Assembly (NCBI GenBank): GCA_019745195.1
Contig: JAIETL010000020.1
Coordinates: 43,646-107,645, forward strand
Direction: 5' to 3'
Length of the DNA stretch: 64,000 bases
Source: Beijerinckiaceae bacterium
GTDB lineage: Bacteria; Pseudomonadota; Alphaproteobacteria; Rhizobiales; Beijerinckiaceae
Shown: positions 1 to 7,898 of the stretch, in pieces
Layout of the letters: every line of letters starts with the position of its first letter
How positions within the stretch are numbered: position 1 is the first letter of the stretch
Notes under the pieces: model-generated
What the model saw: the letters and a program-made list of their open reading frames with translations, nothing else
Told to the model about the DNA's origin: nothing
The model's database searches: none
Position numbers and translations under genes: made by a program

Positions 1-225
1 GCGGATTCGCCTGTCGCCAAATTCCTGGAGCGCAATCCGGACGGCGGCATCCACCATATCTGCTACGAGGTCGACGATATCCTCGCCGCCCGCGACAAGC
101 TGAAGGCCGATGGCGCACGGGTGCTCGGGTCGGGCGAGCCGCGCATCGGCGCGCATGGCAAGCCGGTGCTGTTTCTGCATCCGAAGGATTTCTGTGGGAC
201 GCTGGTCGAGCTCGAACAGGCGTGA
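1..225 (+). CDS. mce: Methylmalonyl-CoA epimerase, C-terminal part (5' end outside window)
   Basis: The frame is open from base 1 and ends with TGA at 223-225, giving the last 74 residues. The sequence (HHICYEVDDI, then a conserved G-KPVLFLHPK and an acidic TLVELEQ end) matches the C-terminal half of the vicinal-oxygen-chelate fold of methylmalonyl-CoA epimerase. That enzyme interconverts (R)- and (S)-methylmalonyl-CoA in propionyl-CoA catabolism. The His of HHICYEV and the final Glu of LVELEQ sit where the family has metal ligands. The stop overlaps the GTG of the next gene, so the two are probably co-transcribed. A glyoxalase-like paralogue is a less likely alternative. Confidence 0.85.
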   Translation, partial: ADSPVAKFLERNPDGGIHHICYEVDDILAARDKLKADGARVLGSGEPRIGAHGKPVLFLHPKDFCGTLVELEQA

Positions 226-644
226 ATCCCGTGACCGACGACCAGATCGATTTCTTTGGCCAGCCGTCGGCGGGCTCGCCACGGCCCTTCAGCGAGGCGA
301 CGCGGGGGGGCGGTCTGGTCTTCGTCTCGGGCCATTCCGCCCCGCATGATCCCGAGCGGGGCATTCGACGCGGCGATACGCCGGCCGAGGAGGTGCGCAA
401 TGCGTTGGCCAAGGTATCGGCGATTCTCGCGGAGGCCGGCAGCTCGCTCGACCGTGTCGTCCAGATGACCATGCTGATCACCGATCCGGCCGACTACGCC
501 GCCTGCAATGCGGAGTATGTGAAGCATTTCCCCGGTGGCCTGCCGGCGCGGCATACGGCGCGATTCGGCGTGCCGACGGAGGCGCGTGTCGCCTTTGCCT
601 GCATCGCTCTGGCGGGCGTGACTGACGAAGGACACGGATCGTGA
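222..644 (+). CDS. RidA/YjgF-family protein
   Basis: This 140-residue protein has the size and fold signature of the RidA (YjgF/YER057c/UK114) family: an early LVFVSGHSAP strand, a central helix (AEEVRNALAKVSAILAEAG) and a C-terminal TEARVAFACIALAG strand. Canonical RidA proteins are trimers that hydrolyse reactive enamine/imine intermediates from PLP enzymes. Here the usual VEIEA end is replaced by ARVAFACIA, so it belongs to a divergent subgroup and the substrate is unknown. GTG at 222 overlaps the epimerase stop, and GTG at 231 is an in-frame alternative. It lies between mce and DUF1467 in one transcription unit. Confidence 0.8.
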   Translation: MNPVTDDQIDFFGQPSAGSPRPFSEATRGGGLVFVSGHSAPHDPERGIRRGDTPAEEVRNALAKVSAILAEAGSSLDRVVQMTMLITDPADYAACNAEYVKHFPGGLPARHTARFGVPTEARVAFACIALAGVTDEGHGS

Positions 645-871
645 CGCTTGCAGGCGGGCTCGCCGTCTATTTCGTGATCTGGTGGACGGTGCTCTTCGCC
701 GTGCTGCCCTTCGGCGTGCGCAGCCAGGCGGAAACTGGAGAGGTGACGCAAGGGACCGATCCGGGCGCGCCGGCCGCACCGCGCATGCTCAAGGTGGCGC
801 TGATCACGTCGATGATCGCCGGCGTCGTCTTCACGCTCGTCTGGTATATCTGGGCGACGTTCGATCTGTAG
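641..871 (+). CDS. DUF1467 family small membrane protein
   Basis: This 76-residue protein has two predicted transmembrane helices (about residues 5-25 and 50-72) joined by a polar loop. The N-terminal IWWTVLFAVLPFGVRSQ is typical of DUF1467 proteins, which in alphaproteobacteria lie near the methylmalonyl-CoA epimerase gene and usually upstream of proS. The GTG start at 641 overlaps the previous stop (GTGA), implying translational coupling. The function is unknown. No proS follows; a terminator does. Confidence 0.85.
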   Translation: MTLAGGLAVYFVIWWTVLFAVLPFGVRSQAETGEVTQGTDPGAPAAPRMLKVALITSMIAGVVFTLVWYIWATFDL

Positions 872-909
872 CCGCGTCGCCAGTTTCGATCACGAACGCT
901 GCAAAACAA

Positions 910-950
910 AAGGGCAAGGCCGGAGCCTCGCCCTTGGAAGTCTGTTTTTT
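910..950 (+). terminator. Rho-independent terminator after DUF1467 gene
   Basis: An 11-bp stem with one mismatch (AAGGGCAAGGC/GCCTCGCCCTT around a CGGA loop, 910-935) is followed nine bases later by six T residues (945-950). It lies 39 bases beyond the stop of the mce-ridA-DUF1467 unit. Confidence 0.7.
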
Positions 951-1078
951 ACCGCAGTATCGGCGCGCATCGGATGTGCACGACTCATATACTAGGCGGG
1001 CGTTTGTTCCTCCCGAGACCTGGTCCGCGGCGCTCAAAGTCAAACCGAGCGTGCCCAGCGCCATTTGATTAGCGGATT

Positions 1079-1094
1079 GTGACAGGCCTGTCAC
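1079..1094. promoter_or_regulatory. Perfect 16-bp palindrome, candidate operator
   Basis: GTGACAGGCCTGTCAC is identical to its own reverse complement. It lies 175 bp upstream of ppiA, just ahead of the AT-richer region where a promoter would be expected. The regulator is unknown, and chance occurrence cannot be excluded in GC-rich DNA. Confidence 0.35.
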
Positions 1095-1268
1095 CACTTT
1101 AGGCAGCCAAAGCCTGATGTTTTTGCAAATTTATTCTCCGCTGCACTTGTGCGGTGCAACATTGTTTCGGGTACGCCATGGGAGCGCCTTGTTCACGCCC
1201 AAGGATGCCGCTACCAAAACAGCCATCGAGACCTGTCGAATCCGCCGGCAGGCAGGAGACACCGTTCC

Positions 1269-1811
1269 ATGCTGCGCTCATCCATCGCCATCCTTGCCAT
1301 TGCCGGCGCGCTCGGCGCGGCCCAGGCCCAGGCCCCCGATCCGAAGAACACGCTGATCCTCGAGACCAAGGACGGCCCGGTGACCATCCGCCTGCGGCCC
1401 GATCTCGCACCCAAGCATGTCGCGCAGATCAAGGCCCTGACGCAGAAGGGCTTTTACGACGGCATCGTGTTCCATCGCGTCATCGACGGCTTCATGGCGC
1501 AGACCGGCGATCCGACCGGCACCGGCACCGGCAAGTCGGATTTGCCGAACCTGCCGGCCGAATTCACGCCGACGCCCTACAAGGTCGGCTCGGTCGGCAT
1601 GGCGCGTTCGAGCTCGCCCGATTCCGCCAATTCGCAGTTTTTCATCTGCTATGAGGGCTGCGGCCCGCTGACCGGCCAATACACGCTGTTCGGCGAGGTC
1701 GTTTCGGGCATGGAAGCGGTGCGCAAAATCAAGAAGGGCGCAGCCGGCTCTGGTCAGGTCACCGGCCCCGACAAGATCGTGAAGATGCGCCTGCAGTCGG
1801 ACGCCAGGTAA
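1269..1811 (+). CDS. ppiA: Exported peptidyl-prolyl cis-trans isomerase (cyclophilin)
   Basis: The 180-residue product begins with a signal peptide (about residues 1-20, ending AAQAQA), followed by a complete cyclophilin domain. Catalytic-site residues are visible: FHR with Arg at 70, FMAQ at 75-78, and the SANSQFFI strand. It should catalyse proline isomerisation of exported proteins in the periplasm. ATG at 1269 is chosen because AGGAGA lies 8 bases upstream and the signal peptide starts there; the longer frame from 1149 lacks both. It is the first of three genes running into a second cyclophilin lacking a signal peptide. Confidence 0.9.
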   Translation: MLRSSIAILAIAGALGAAQAQAPDPKNTLILETKDGPVTIRLRPDLAPKHVAQIKALTQKGFYDGIVFHRVIDGFMAQTGDPTGTGTGKSDLPNLPAEFTPTPYKVGSVGMARSSSPDSANSQFFICYEGCGPLTGQYTLFGEVVSGMEAVRKIKKGAAGSGQVTGPDKIVKMRLQSDAR

Positions 1812-1819
1812 GCCACCAC

Positions 1820-2452
1820 GTGTCTGCCGCCCGCCGCACCGCGGCCGCACTGCTCGTCGGCCTAGCGCTGACGGGCACTGCAGGCGCGCAGGATACACGG
1901 GGGCTTGGCCTGCCGCCGGCGTCAGGCTCGCAAAACCCGGTTCTGCCACCGCCGTCCGGCTCGCAGAACCCGGTGCTGCCGCCGCCCTCCGGCCAGCGTT
2001 ACGTCCCCGGCGTCGGCGGGCGCTTCGGCGACGGCCCGTCGTCCCGGCCGGTTCTGCCACGCCCTGTCCCCGGCGTCGATCCGGGCCTGAGCGGCTCGGT
2101 CTCGCCGACGAGCCGCAGCCTCGCCGGCGAGGTCGATCGCATCGACGAGATCGCCCCGGCGATCCGCCGCTGCTGGATCCCGCCCGTCATGGATGGTCCC
2201 AACGCAGGCGCGATGGCGACCGTGCGCTTCAGCCTCCGGCGCGACGGCAGCATCTTCGGCCAGCCGCGCGTCACATGGGGCGCCGGCCGGGCCGATCCCG
2301 CCCTGCAGAAGCGTTTCACCGCCTCCGTGCTCGACGCAGTGCGCGATTGCGCGCCGCTGAGGTTGTCGTCGCGCTTCGGAGCGGCTATCGCGGGGCGACC
2401 CTTCACCATCCGCTTCCACGGCCGCGCGCCGTCCACTGAAAGGCCGACCTGA
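1820..2452 (+). CDS. Exported Pro-rich protein with TonB/TolA C-terminal-like domain
   Basis: A signal peptide (residues 1-23, ending TAGAQ) is followed by a low-complexity Pro/Gly linker containing two copies of the 11-residue unit SGSQNPVLPPP. The C-terminal 100 residues (RCWIPP, then VRFSLRRDGSI and a late DCAPL) have the pattern of TonB/TolA C-terminal domains: Trp-Pro near the start, a basic beta strand and a paired Cys. There is no membrane anchor apart from the signal peptide, so it is probably periplasmic. It starts with GTG 9 bases after ppiA, and its TGA overlaps the ATG of ppiB. The role is unknown; co-transcription with two prolyl isomerases suggests envelope protein folding or a proline-rich client, which is inference. 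Confidence 0.65.
   Translation: MSAARRTAAALLVGLALTGTAGAQDTRGLGLPPASGSQNPVLPPPSGSQNPVLPPPSGQRYVPGVGGRFGDGPSSRPVLPRPVPGVDPGLSGSVSPTSRSLAGEVDRIDEIAPAIRRCWIPPVMDGPNAGAMATVRFSLRRDGSIFGQPRVTWGAGRADPALQKRFTASVLDAVRDCAPLRLSSRFGAAIAGRPFTIRFHGRAPSTERPT
1922..1987 (+). repeat. Two tandem 33-bp repeats encoding SGSQNPVLPPP
   Basis: Units at 1922-1954 and 1955-1987 encode identical 11-residue peptides but differ at several third positions (for example AAACCCGGTTCTG against GAACCCGGTGCTG). The repeat therefore seems maintained at protein level rather than being a fresh duplication. Confidence 0.7.
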
Positions 2453-2934
2453 TGTCGCTCGATCCGGAAAACACCCTCGTCATGGAAACCACCAAGGGCA
2501 AGGTGGTCATCAAGCTGCGTCCCGACCTCGCGCCGGCCCATGCCGAACGGCTGAAGGTGCTGTCACGCCAGGGTTTTTATGACGGCATCATCTTCCACCG
2601 CGTCATCGACGGCTTCATGGCGCAGGTCGGCTGCCCGCATGGCACCGGCACCGGCGGCTCCGACCTGCCCGACCTCAAGGCCGAGTTCAACGCCGAGCCG
2701 CATGTGCGCGGCATCTGCTCGATGGCCCGCTCGCAGAACCCCAACTCGGCCAACAGCCAGTTCTTCATCGTGTTCGAGGACGCCAGCTTCCTCAACAAGC
2801 AGTACACGGTCTGGGGCCAGGTGGTCGAAGGCATGGAGAACGTCGACAAGATCAAGCGCGGCGAGCCCGTCCGCGATCCCGACTCGATTGTCTCGATGAA
2901 GGTGATGGCCGACATTGGTGCAGACTCGGCCTGA
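2452..2934 (+). CDS. ppiB: Cytoplasmic peptidyl-prolyl cis-trans isomerase (cyclophilin)
   Basis: This is a 160-residue cyclophilin without a signal peptide, so a cytoplasmic PpiB type. Catalytic elements are intact: FHR with Arg50, FMAQ at 55-58 and SANSQFFIVFED. It is closely related to the exported paralogue two genes upstream, and the pair probably arose by duplication. Its ATG overlaps the stop of the preceding gene (TGATG), and queA follows after 9 bases, indicating one operon. Confidence 0.92.
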   Translation: MSLDPENTLVMETTKGKVVIKLRPDLAPAHAERLKVLSRQGFYDGIIFHRVIDGFMAQVGCPHGTGTGGSDLPDLKAEFNAEPHVRGICSMARSQNPNSANSQFFIVFEDASFLNKQYTVWGQVVEGMENVDKIKRGEPVRDPDSIVSMKVMADIGADSA

Positions 2935-2943
2935 GCCGGATCT

Positions 2944-4038
2944 GTGAATGTCGATCTCTTCGATTTCGACCTGCCCGAAGATCGCATCGCGCTGAGGCCC
3001 GCAAGCCCGCGCGATGCGGCGCGCCTGCTCGTCGTCCGTCCGGATGAAAGCCAGCCTTTCGAGGATCGCGGCGTGCGCGACCTCGCCGCGCTCCTGCGCC
3101 CCGGCGACGCGCTGGTCTTCAACGACACGCGCGTCATCCCCTCGCGTCTGCGCGGCCGTCGGTTCCGGGGCGGGACCTCCGCCGGCATCGAGATCATGCT
3201 GCACAAGCGCGAGGCGGCCGATCGCTGGCTTGCCTTCGCGCGGCCGGCGAAGAAGCTCGGCCTCGGCGAGACCGTGGTCTTCGGCGGCGATGCCGCGTCC
3301 GGCGTCTGCGAGTTCGGCCGGCTCGAGGCCGTCGTCGTCGCCAAGGCCGAGGGCGGCGAGGTCGGGCTGCGCTTCGTGCTGTCGGGTCCCGCGCTGGACG
3401 AGGCCATCGCGCGCCTCGGCGAATTGCCGCTGCCGCCCTATATCGCCGGGAAACGTCCTACCGATGCGGCGGATGCGGTCGACTACCAGACACTCTATGC
3501 GCGTGAAGATGGGGCGGTGGCCGCACCCACGGCAGGCCTGCATTTCACGCCAGAACTTGTTACGGCGCTGGAGGCGCGCGGCGTCTCGCGCCATTTCGTG
3601 ACGCTCCATGTCGGGGCGGGCACGTTCCTGCCCGTCAAAGCCGCCGACACCGGCGAGCACCGCATGCACGCGGAAACCGGGACCGTGTCGGCGGCGACGG
3701 CGGATGCGTTGAATGCTGTCCGGGCAAAGGGCGGGCGCGTCGTCGCGGTCGGGACCACTTCGCTGCGGCTGCTCGAAAGCGCGACCGGCGAAGATGGCGT
3801 GATCGGGCCGTTCTCGGGCGACACCGCGATCTTCATCACGCCCGGCTATCGCTTCCGCGCCGTCGACCTGCTGATGACAAATTTCCATCTGCCGCGCTCC
3901 ACCCTGTTCATGCTGGTCTGCGCCTTCAGCGGGCTCGACATCATGAAACGCGCCTATGCCCATGCGATCACGAAAAAATATCGCTTCTACTCCTATGGCG
4001 ACTCCAGCCTGCTGGCCCGCGCCGAGCAGCCAGGCTGA
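2944..4038 (+). CDS. queA: tRNA preQ1(34) S-adenosylmethionine ribosyltransferase-isomerase
   Basis: The 364-residue product carries the full QueA sequence: the N-terminal [41 protein letters not shown], the strongly conserved [10 protein letters not shown], and [10 protein letters not shown] near the end. It transfers the ribose moiety of SAM to preQ1 at the wobble position of Asp/Asn/His/Tyr tRNAs, making epoxyqueuosine. The start is GTG at 2944; the nearby ATG at 2949 is in another frame. It is the last gene of the ppiA-ppiB unit. tgt is not visible next to it. Confidence 0.95.
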   Translation: MNVDLFDFDLPEDRIALRPASPRDAARLLVVRPDESQPFEDRGVRDLAALLRPGDALVFNDTRVIPSRLRGRRFRGGTSAGIEIMLHKREAADRWLAFARPAKKLGLGETVVFGGDAASGVCEFGRLEAVVVAKAEGGEVGLRFVLSGPALDEAIARLGELPLPPYIAGKRPTDAADAVDYQTLYAREDGAVAAPTAGLHFTPELVTALEARGVSRHFVTLHVGAGTFLPVKAADTGEHRMHAETGTVSAATADALNAVRAKGGRVVAVGTTSLRLLESATGEDGVIGPFSGDTAIFITPGYRFRAVDLLMTNFHLPRSTLFMLVCAFSGLDIMKRAYAHAITKKYRFYSYGDSSLLARAEQPG

Positions 4039-4109
4039 GGTCTGACGTCCACGTCGCATCAGCGTCATCAGCGCATGCGACCAGCCTCCGGTCGGGCTTC
4101 AACCGTCGA

Positions 4110-4125
4110 TTCAGTCTTCGTTCAG
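4110..4125 (+). promoter_or_regulatory. TTCAG direct repeat with 11-bp period, candidate response-regulator site
   Basis: TTCAG at 4110-4114 and again at 4121-4125 lie exactly one helical turn apart, the spacing bound by OmpR/PhoB-type regulators. It is about 85 bp upstream of the small membrane protein gene starting at 4208. The regulator is unknown. Confidence 0.3.
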
Positions 4126-4207
4126 CATGATGGGCGAAACTGGCGTCGTCGGCAGGCTTTCCGTCCTGGCTCTTCATGCGCTAGGCTTGCCGCAAGGGGA
4201 GAGTATC

Positions 4208-4408
4208 GTGGCGTTGCGCTCGTCGGTTCCGGGAGTCAGGGTTGCGGGTCTCGAGCGCGCGGCGCGTCTCGCCGGCGAAGCCTTCGGACATGAGGAACTC
4301 GGCCGTCTCGACCAGCTTCGCCTGGCGCAGACGCCTTCGACGCGCCGGGTCTGGGCTGCGGTCGCCCTGTTGTCCGTCATCGGCCTGAGCCTGCTCGCCC
4401 TGCGCTGA
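4208..4408 (+). CDS. Small protein with C-terminal transmembrane helix, unknown function
   Basis: GTG at 4208 follows AGGGGAG at a good distance and gives 66 residues. The first two-thirds are charged and probably helical (AARLAGEAFGHEELGRLDQL), and the last 20 residues (VWAAVALLSVIGLSLLALR) form one tail-anchor-like helix. The same frame extends upstream to ATG 4127 (93 residues), but that start has no ribosome-binding site. I do not recognise a family. It is the only gene between queA and the glycosyltransferase. Confidence 0.5.
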   Translation: MALRSSVPGVRVAGLERAARLAGEAFGHEELGRLDQLRLAQTPSTRRVWAAVALLSVIGLSLLALR

Positions 4409-4475
4409 CGCGACCGGTCGATTCCGACGAAAAATCAACCTTTGCGAGCTAGCCTTTCCTCTGGAGGAGAGGCAC

Positions 4476-5711
4476 ATGCGTTGCGTCATCATCAGCGATT
4501 TCGGCTCCGTCAATGGCGGCGCCGCCAAGGTCGCCATCGAAAGTGCGCGCGGGCTTGCCGAGGCGGGCGTCAACATCGTCTTCGCCTGCGCGATCGGGCC
4601 CATCTCCGAACGCCTCAGCCATCCGCGCATCGAGATTGCGATGTTTCCCGGCGAGGAGATCTGGAAAGTTGGCGGCAAGATCGCCGCCGCCCGCCAGGGC
4701 ATCTGGAACGCGCCGGCGCATGCCTTCCTGAGCCAATTGCTGGCGCGCCAGCCGCGCGGCGAAACGATCGTGCATCTGCATCAATGGACGAAGGCGTTCA
4801 GCCCGGCGGCCCTGGCCGCGGCTGGCGAAAGCGGCCTGCCCGTGGCGGTGACGATGCATGACTATTTTTCGTTTTGCCCCACTGGCGGCTATTTCGATTT
4901 CAAGGCCGGCGCGCCGTGCCGCCAGAAACCGATGTCGGCCGGCTGCGCCAGTTCGAACTGCGACCGCGCCTCCTACATCCACAAGCTCGTCCGCGTGGCG
5001 CGGCAATGGCGTTCGGACGAGGCAATGCGAAGCCTGCGCGCGCCGCTCATCATCCATGTCAGCGATTTCGCGCGCGACTTCGCCGCGCCGTTCCTGCCGA
5101 ACCATGCTCGCCATGTCGTGGTCGAGAACATGATGGAAGCCGAGCAGCAGCCAACGGCCGATGTCGCGGCCAATCGCCATGCGCTGTTCCTCGGGCGGTT
5201 CACACAGGAAAAGGCGCCCGACATCCTGTCTGCCGCGGCGGCACGCGCCGGGATGCCTGTGCGCTTCGTCGGCGAAGGGCCGCTGACCGATGCGATCGCG
5301 CAGGCCAATCCGGCCGCCGAGATCCGGGGCTGGGTCTCCGCCGAGATGGTGTTCGAAGAGATCGCAAAGGCGCGTTGCCTGGTGCTGCCCTCGCTCTGGT
5401 ACGAGCCCGGTCCGCTGGTCATCGCCGAGGCGCGTTCGCTCGGCGTGCCGGTGGTGCTGGCGCGCACGACCGGGCCGGCGAGCTGGATCGCGGACGGGCA
5501 GGACGGCATCCTTGTCGATGGCGGCGATGCGGCCGGGCTGTCGGCTGCACTGGTTCGCCTGAAGGACGACGGCGTCGCCTCCGCGATGGGCGCCAGCGCC
5601 TATCGCCGCTACTGGGCCGATCCGCTGACAACGCAGCGTCATGTCGCGCGGACGGTCGAGGCCTATCGCGGGCTGATCGCGGGCGATGTGAAGCGCAGCG
5701 CGGTCGCCTGA
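4476..5711 (+). CDS. Glycosyltransferase, GT4-like (GT-B fold)
   Basis: The 411-residue product has the two-domain GT-B layout. The N-terminal domain opens with a Gly-rich acceptor-side loop (SVNGGAAKV) and includes a Cys-containing segment around residues 145-170. The C-terminal nucleotide-sugar domain has FLGRFTQEKAPDIL and the EPGPLVIAE motif (E-x7-E) typical of retaining GT4 enzymes. It probably adds a sugar to a cell-surface polysaccharide or lipid; donor and acceptor cannot be read from sequence. A strong ribosome-binding site (GGAGGAGAG) precedes ATG 4476. It stands alone, with no other polysaccharide gene in the window. Confidence 0.8.
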   Translation: MRCVIISDFGSVNGGAAKVAIESARGLAEAGVNIVFACAIGPISERLSHPRIEIAMFPGEEIWKVGGKIAAARQGIWNAPAHAFLSQLLARQPRGETIVHLHQWTKAFSPAALAAAGESGLPVAVTMHDYFSFCPTGGYFDFKAGAPCRQKPMSAGCASSNCDRASYIHKLVRVARQWRSDEAMRSLRAPLIIHVSDFARDFAAPFLPNHARHVVVENMMEAEQQPTADVAANRHALFLGRFTQEKAPDILSAAAARAGMPVRFVGEGPLTDAIAQANPAAEIRGWVSAEMVFEEIAKARCLVLPSLWYEPGPLVIAEARSLGVPVVLARTTGPASWIADGQDGILVDGGDAAGLSAALVRLKDDGVASAMGASAYRRYWADPLTTQRHVARTVEAYRGLIAGDVKRSAVA

Positions 5712-5731
5712 GAAGGACCAGCCCGACAAAA

Positions 5732-5755
5732 AACCGGGGCGTGACCGCCCCGGTT
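5732..5755 (-). terminator. Rho-independent terminator of glnA (possibly bidirectional)
   Basis: A perfect 10-bp stem AACCGGGGCG/CGCCCCGGTT closes on a TGAC loop. On the minus strand it is followed by a T-run (ACAAAA and further A residues on the plus strand just before 5732), so it terminates glnA. It may also stop glycosyltransferase transcripts from the other side. Confidence 0.8.
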
Positions 5756-5810
5756 GGAAGGTGGACCGCGAACCATTCGCGGTCGGGAGGAAGCTCAGTA
5801 ACAGTAGTGC

Positions 5811-7220
5811 TCAGTAGGAATAGTACATGGCGAACTCGACCGGGTGCGGCGTCATCTCGAAGCGCGCCACATCCTGCATCTTGAGTTCGATATAGCTCTC
5901 GATAAAGTCGTCGTTGAAGACGCCGCCGGCCTTGAGATAGGCGTTGTCCTTTTTAAGCGACTCCAGCGCCTCGCGCAGCGAGCCGCAGACGGTCGGAATC
6001 TTCTTCAGCTCGCGCGGCGGCAGGTCGTAGAGATCCTTGTCCATGGCCGGGCCCGGATCGATCTTGTTCACGATGCCGTCGATGCCGGCCATCAGCATGG
6101 CCGCGAAGGCGAGATAAGGGTTCGCCATCGGATCGGGGAAGCGGACCTCGACGCGCTTGGCCTTGGGCGAGGTCGTCCACGGAATGCGGCAGGAGGCCGA
6201 GCGGTTGCGCGCCGAATAGGCGAGCAGCACCGGGGCCTCATAGCCCGGAACGAGGCGCTTGTAGGAGTTCGTCGATGGGTTAGTGAACGCGTTCAGCGAC
6301 TTGGCGTGCTTGATGATGCCGCCGATGTACCACAGGCACTCCTGCGACAGGTCGGCGTATTTGTTGCCGGCCATGATCGGCTTGCCGCCCTTCCAGATCG
6401 ACTGGTGGACGTGCATGCCGGAACCGTTGTCGCCGTAAATCGGCTTGGGCATGAAGGTCGCGGTCTTGCCGTAGCTCTGCGCGACGTTGTGGATGGCGTA
6501 TTTGTAGACCTGCATGGTGTCGGCCATGTGGGTCAGCGTGTCGAACTTCAGGCCGAGCTCGTGCTGGGCCGAGGCGACCTCGTGGTGGTGCTTCTCGACC
6601 TTGGCGCCCATCGCCGCCATGGCCGCCAGCATCTCGCCGCGCATGTCCTGCGCGGAGTCCTGCGGCGGGACGGGAAAGTAGCCGCCCTTGGTCGCGATGC
6701 GGTGGCCGAGATTGCCGCCCTCATATTCGGTCATGCCGTTGATCGGCAGCTCGACATTGTCGAGCTTGAAGCCCGTATTGTACGGATCGGCAGAAATCTT
6801 GACGTCGTCGAAGACGAAGAACTCGGCTTCCGGGCCGACATAGATCGTGTCGCCGATGCCGGTCGACTTCAGGTAGGCCTCGGCTTTCTTGGCCATGCCG
6901 CGCGGATCGCGGCCATAGGGCTCGCCTGTCGCGGGCTCGAGCACGTCGCAGGTGATGACCATCGTCGCGGCTGAGAAGAACGGGTCCATGCAGGCCGTCG
7001 TCGGGTCCGGCATCAGCAGCATGTCGGACTCGTTGATCGCCTTCCAGCCGGCGATCGAGGAACCGTCGAACATGGTGCCCTCGGCGAAGATGTCCTCGTC
7101 GATCATCGTGACGTCGAAGGTCACATGCTGCCACTTGCCGCGCGGGTCGGTGAAGCGGAAGTCCACATATTTGACGTCGTTGTCCTTGATCGCCTTCAGG
7201 ACATCCTTGGCGCTCTTCAT
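5811..7220 (-). CDS. glnA: Glutamine synthetase type I
   Basis: The 469-residue product has the standard length of GSI-beta. It shows the FDGSS catalytic loop (51-55), GPEAEFF with metal-ligand glutamates at 131 and 133, [10 protein letters not shown], and the adenylylation site Tyr398 in [10 protein letters not shown]. It makes glutamine from glutamate, ammonia and ATP as a dodecamer, and is expected to be switched off by GlnE adenylylation of Tyr398. ATG at 7220 is preceded by AGAGGA. It lies 96 bp downstream of glnB on the same strand; I see no sigma-54 motif in that gap, so transcription from the glnB promoter is likely. Confidence 0.97.
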   Translation of the reverse strand: MKSAKDVLKAIKDNDVKYVDFRFTDPRGKWQHVTFDVTMIDEDIFAEGTMFDGSSIAGWKAINESDMLLMPDPTTACMDPFFSAATMVITCDVLEPATGEPYGRDPRGMAKKAEAYLKSTGIGDTIYVGPEAEFFVFDDVKISADPYNTGFKLDNVELPINGMTEYEGGNLGHRIATKGGYFPVPPQDSAQDMRGEMLAAMAAMGAKVEKHHHEVASAQHELGLKFDTLTHMADTMQVYKYAIHNVAQSYGKTATFMPKPIYGDNGSGMHVHQSIWKGGKPIMAGNKYADLSQECLWYIGGIIKHAKSLNAFTNPSTNSYKRLVPGYEAPVLLAYSARNRSASCRIPWTTSPKAKRVEVRFPDPMANPYLAFAAMLMAGIDGIVNKIDPGPAMDKDLYDLPPRELKKIPTVCGSLREALESLKKDNAYLKAGGVFNDDFIESYIELKMQDVARFEMTPHPVEFAMYYSY

Positions 7221-7316
7221 CTCAGCATTCCTCTCGCAAGCAGTTTCTCAAATTCACTCGATCCGCGGGGGTATCCAAACCGCCGGGACACGCATCTTTC
7301 GGGCTGGGAAAACGCC

Positions 7317-7754
<438 letters not shown>

Positions 7755-7798
7755 TCAATCCGTCGGATCTGCATCCGCTCACTGCTCATAGCATCGGC

Positions 7799-7813
7799 GC
7801 AAGCGGCTCGCCA
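7799..7813 (-). promoter_or_regulatory. Candidate sigma-54 promoter of glnB
   Basis: Read on the minus strand the sequence is TGGCGAGCCGCTTGC, with the invariant GG and GC separated by 10 bases as in -24/-12 promoters (consensus TGGCAC-N5-TTGC; the -24 element matches 4 of 6). It lies about 145 bp upstream of the glnB start. NtrC-dependent glnB promoters are known in related bacteria; this assignment is by motif only. Confidence 0.4.
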
Positions 7814-7898
7814 TGCGGAAGAAAGCCGCCCGCAGCCCGATGAAAGGGCAATAAACAGCACATAAACTATGCATCTGCACTTTTTATAATCAATTGTC

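Larger units (their letters stand above)
872..1268. other. Intergenic region, 397 bp, no gene recognised
   Basis: Apart from the terminator at 910-950 and the perfect palindrome at 1079-1094, I see no gene here. A reading frame open from 1149 continues into ppiA, but its first 40 residues are low-complexity and unlike the family, and the ribosome-binding site lies just before 1269. The AT-richer stretch 1110-1140 is the likeliest promoter area for the cyclophilin operon. Confidence 0.5.

Noticed and set aside
872..1268. Possible small RNA or riboswitch upstream of ppiA
   Set aside because: I could not fit any known riboswitch or RNA family; only a terminator and a palindrome are supported.
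2563..4068. Long antisense frame (501 codons) opposite ppiB and queA
   Set aside because: It is a mirror of strongly conserved genes in GC-rich DNA, rich in Arg, Asp and Gly, without family motifs.
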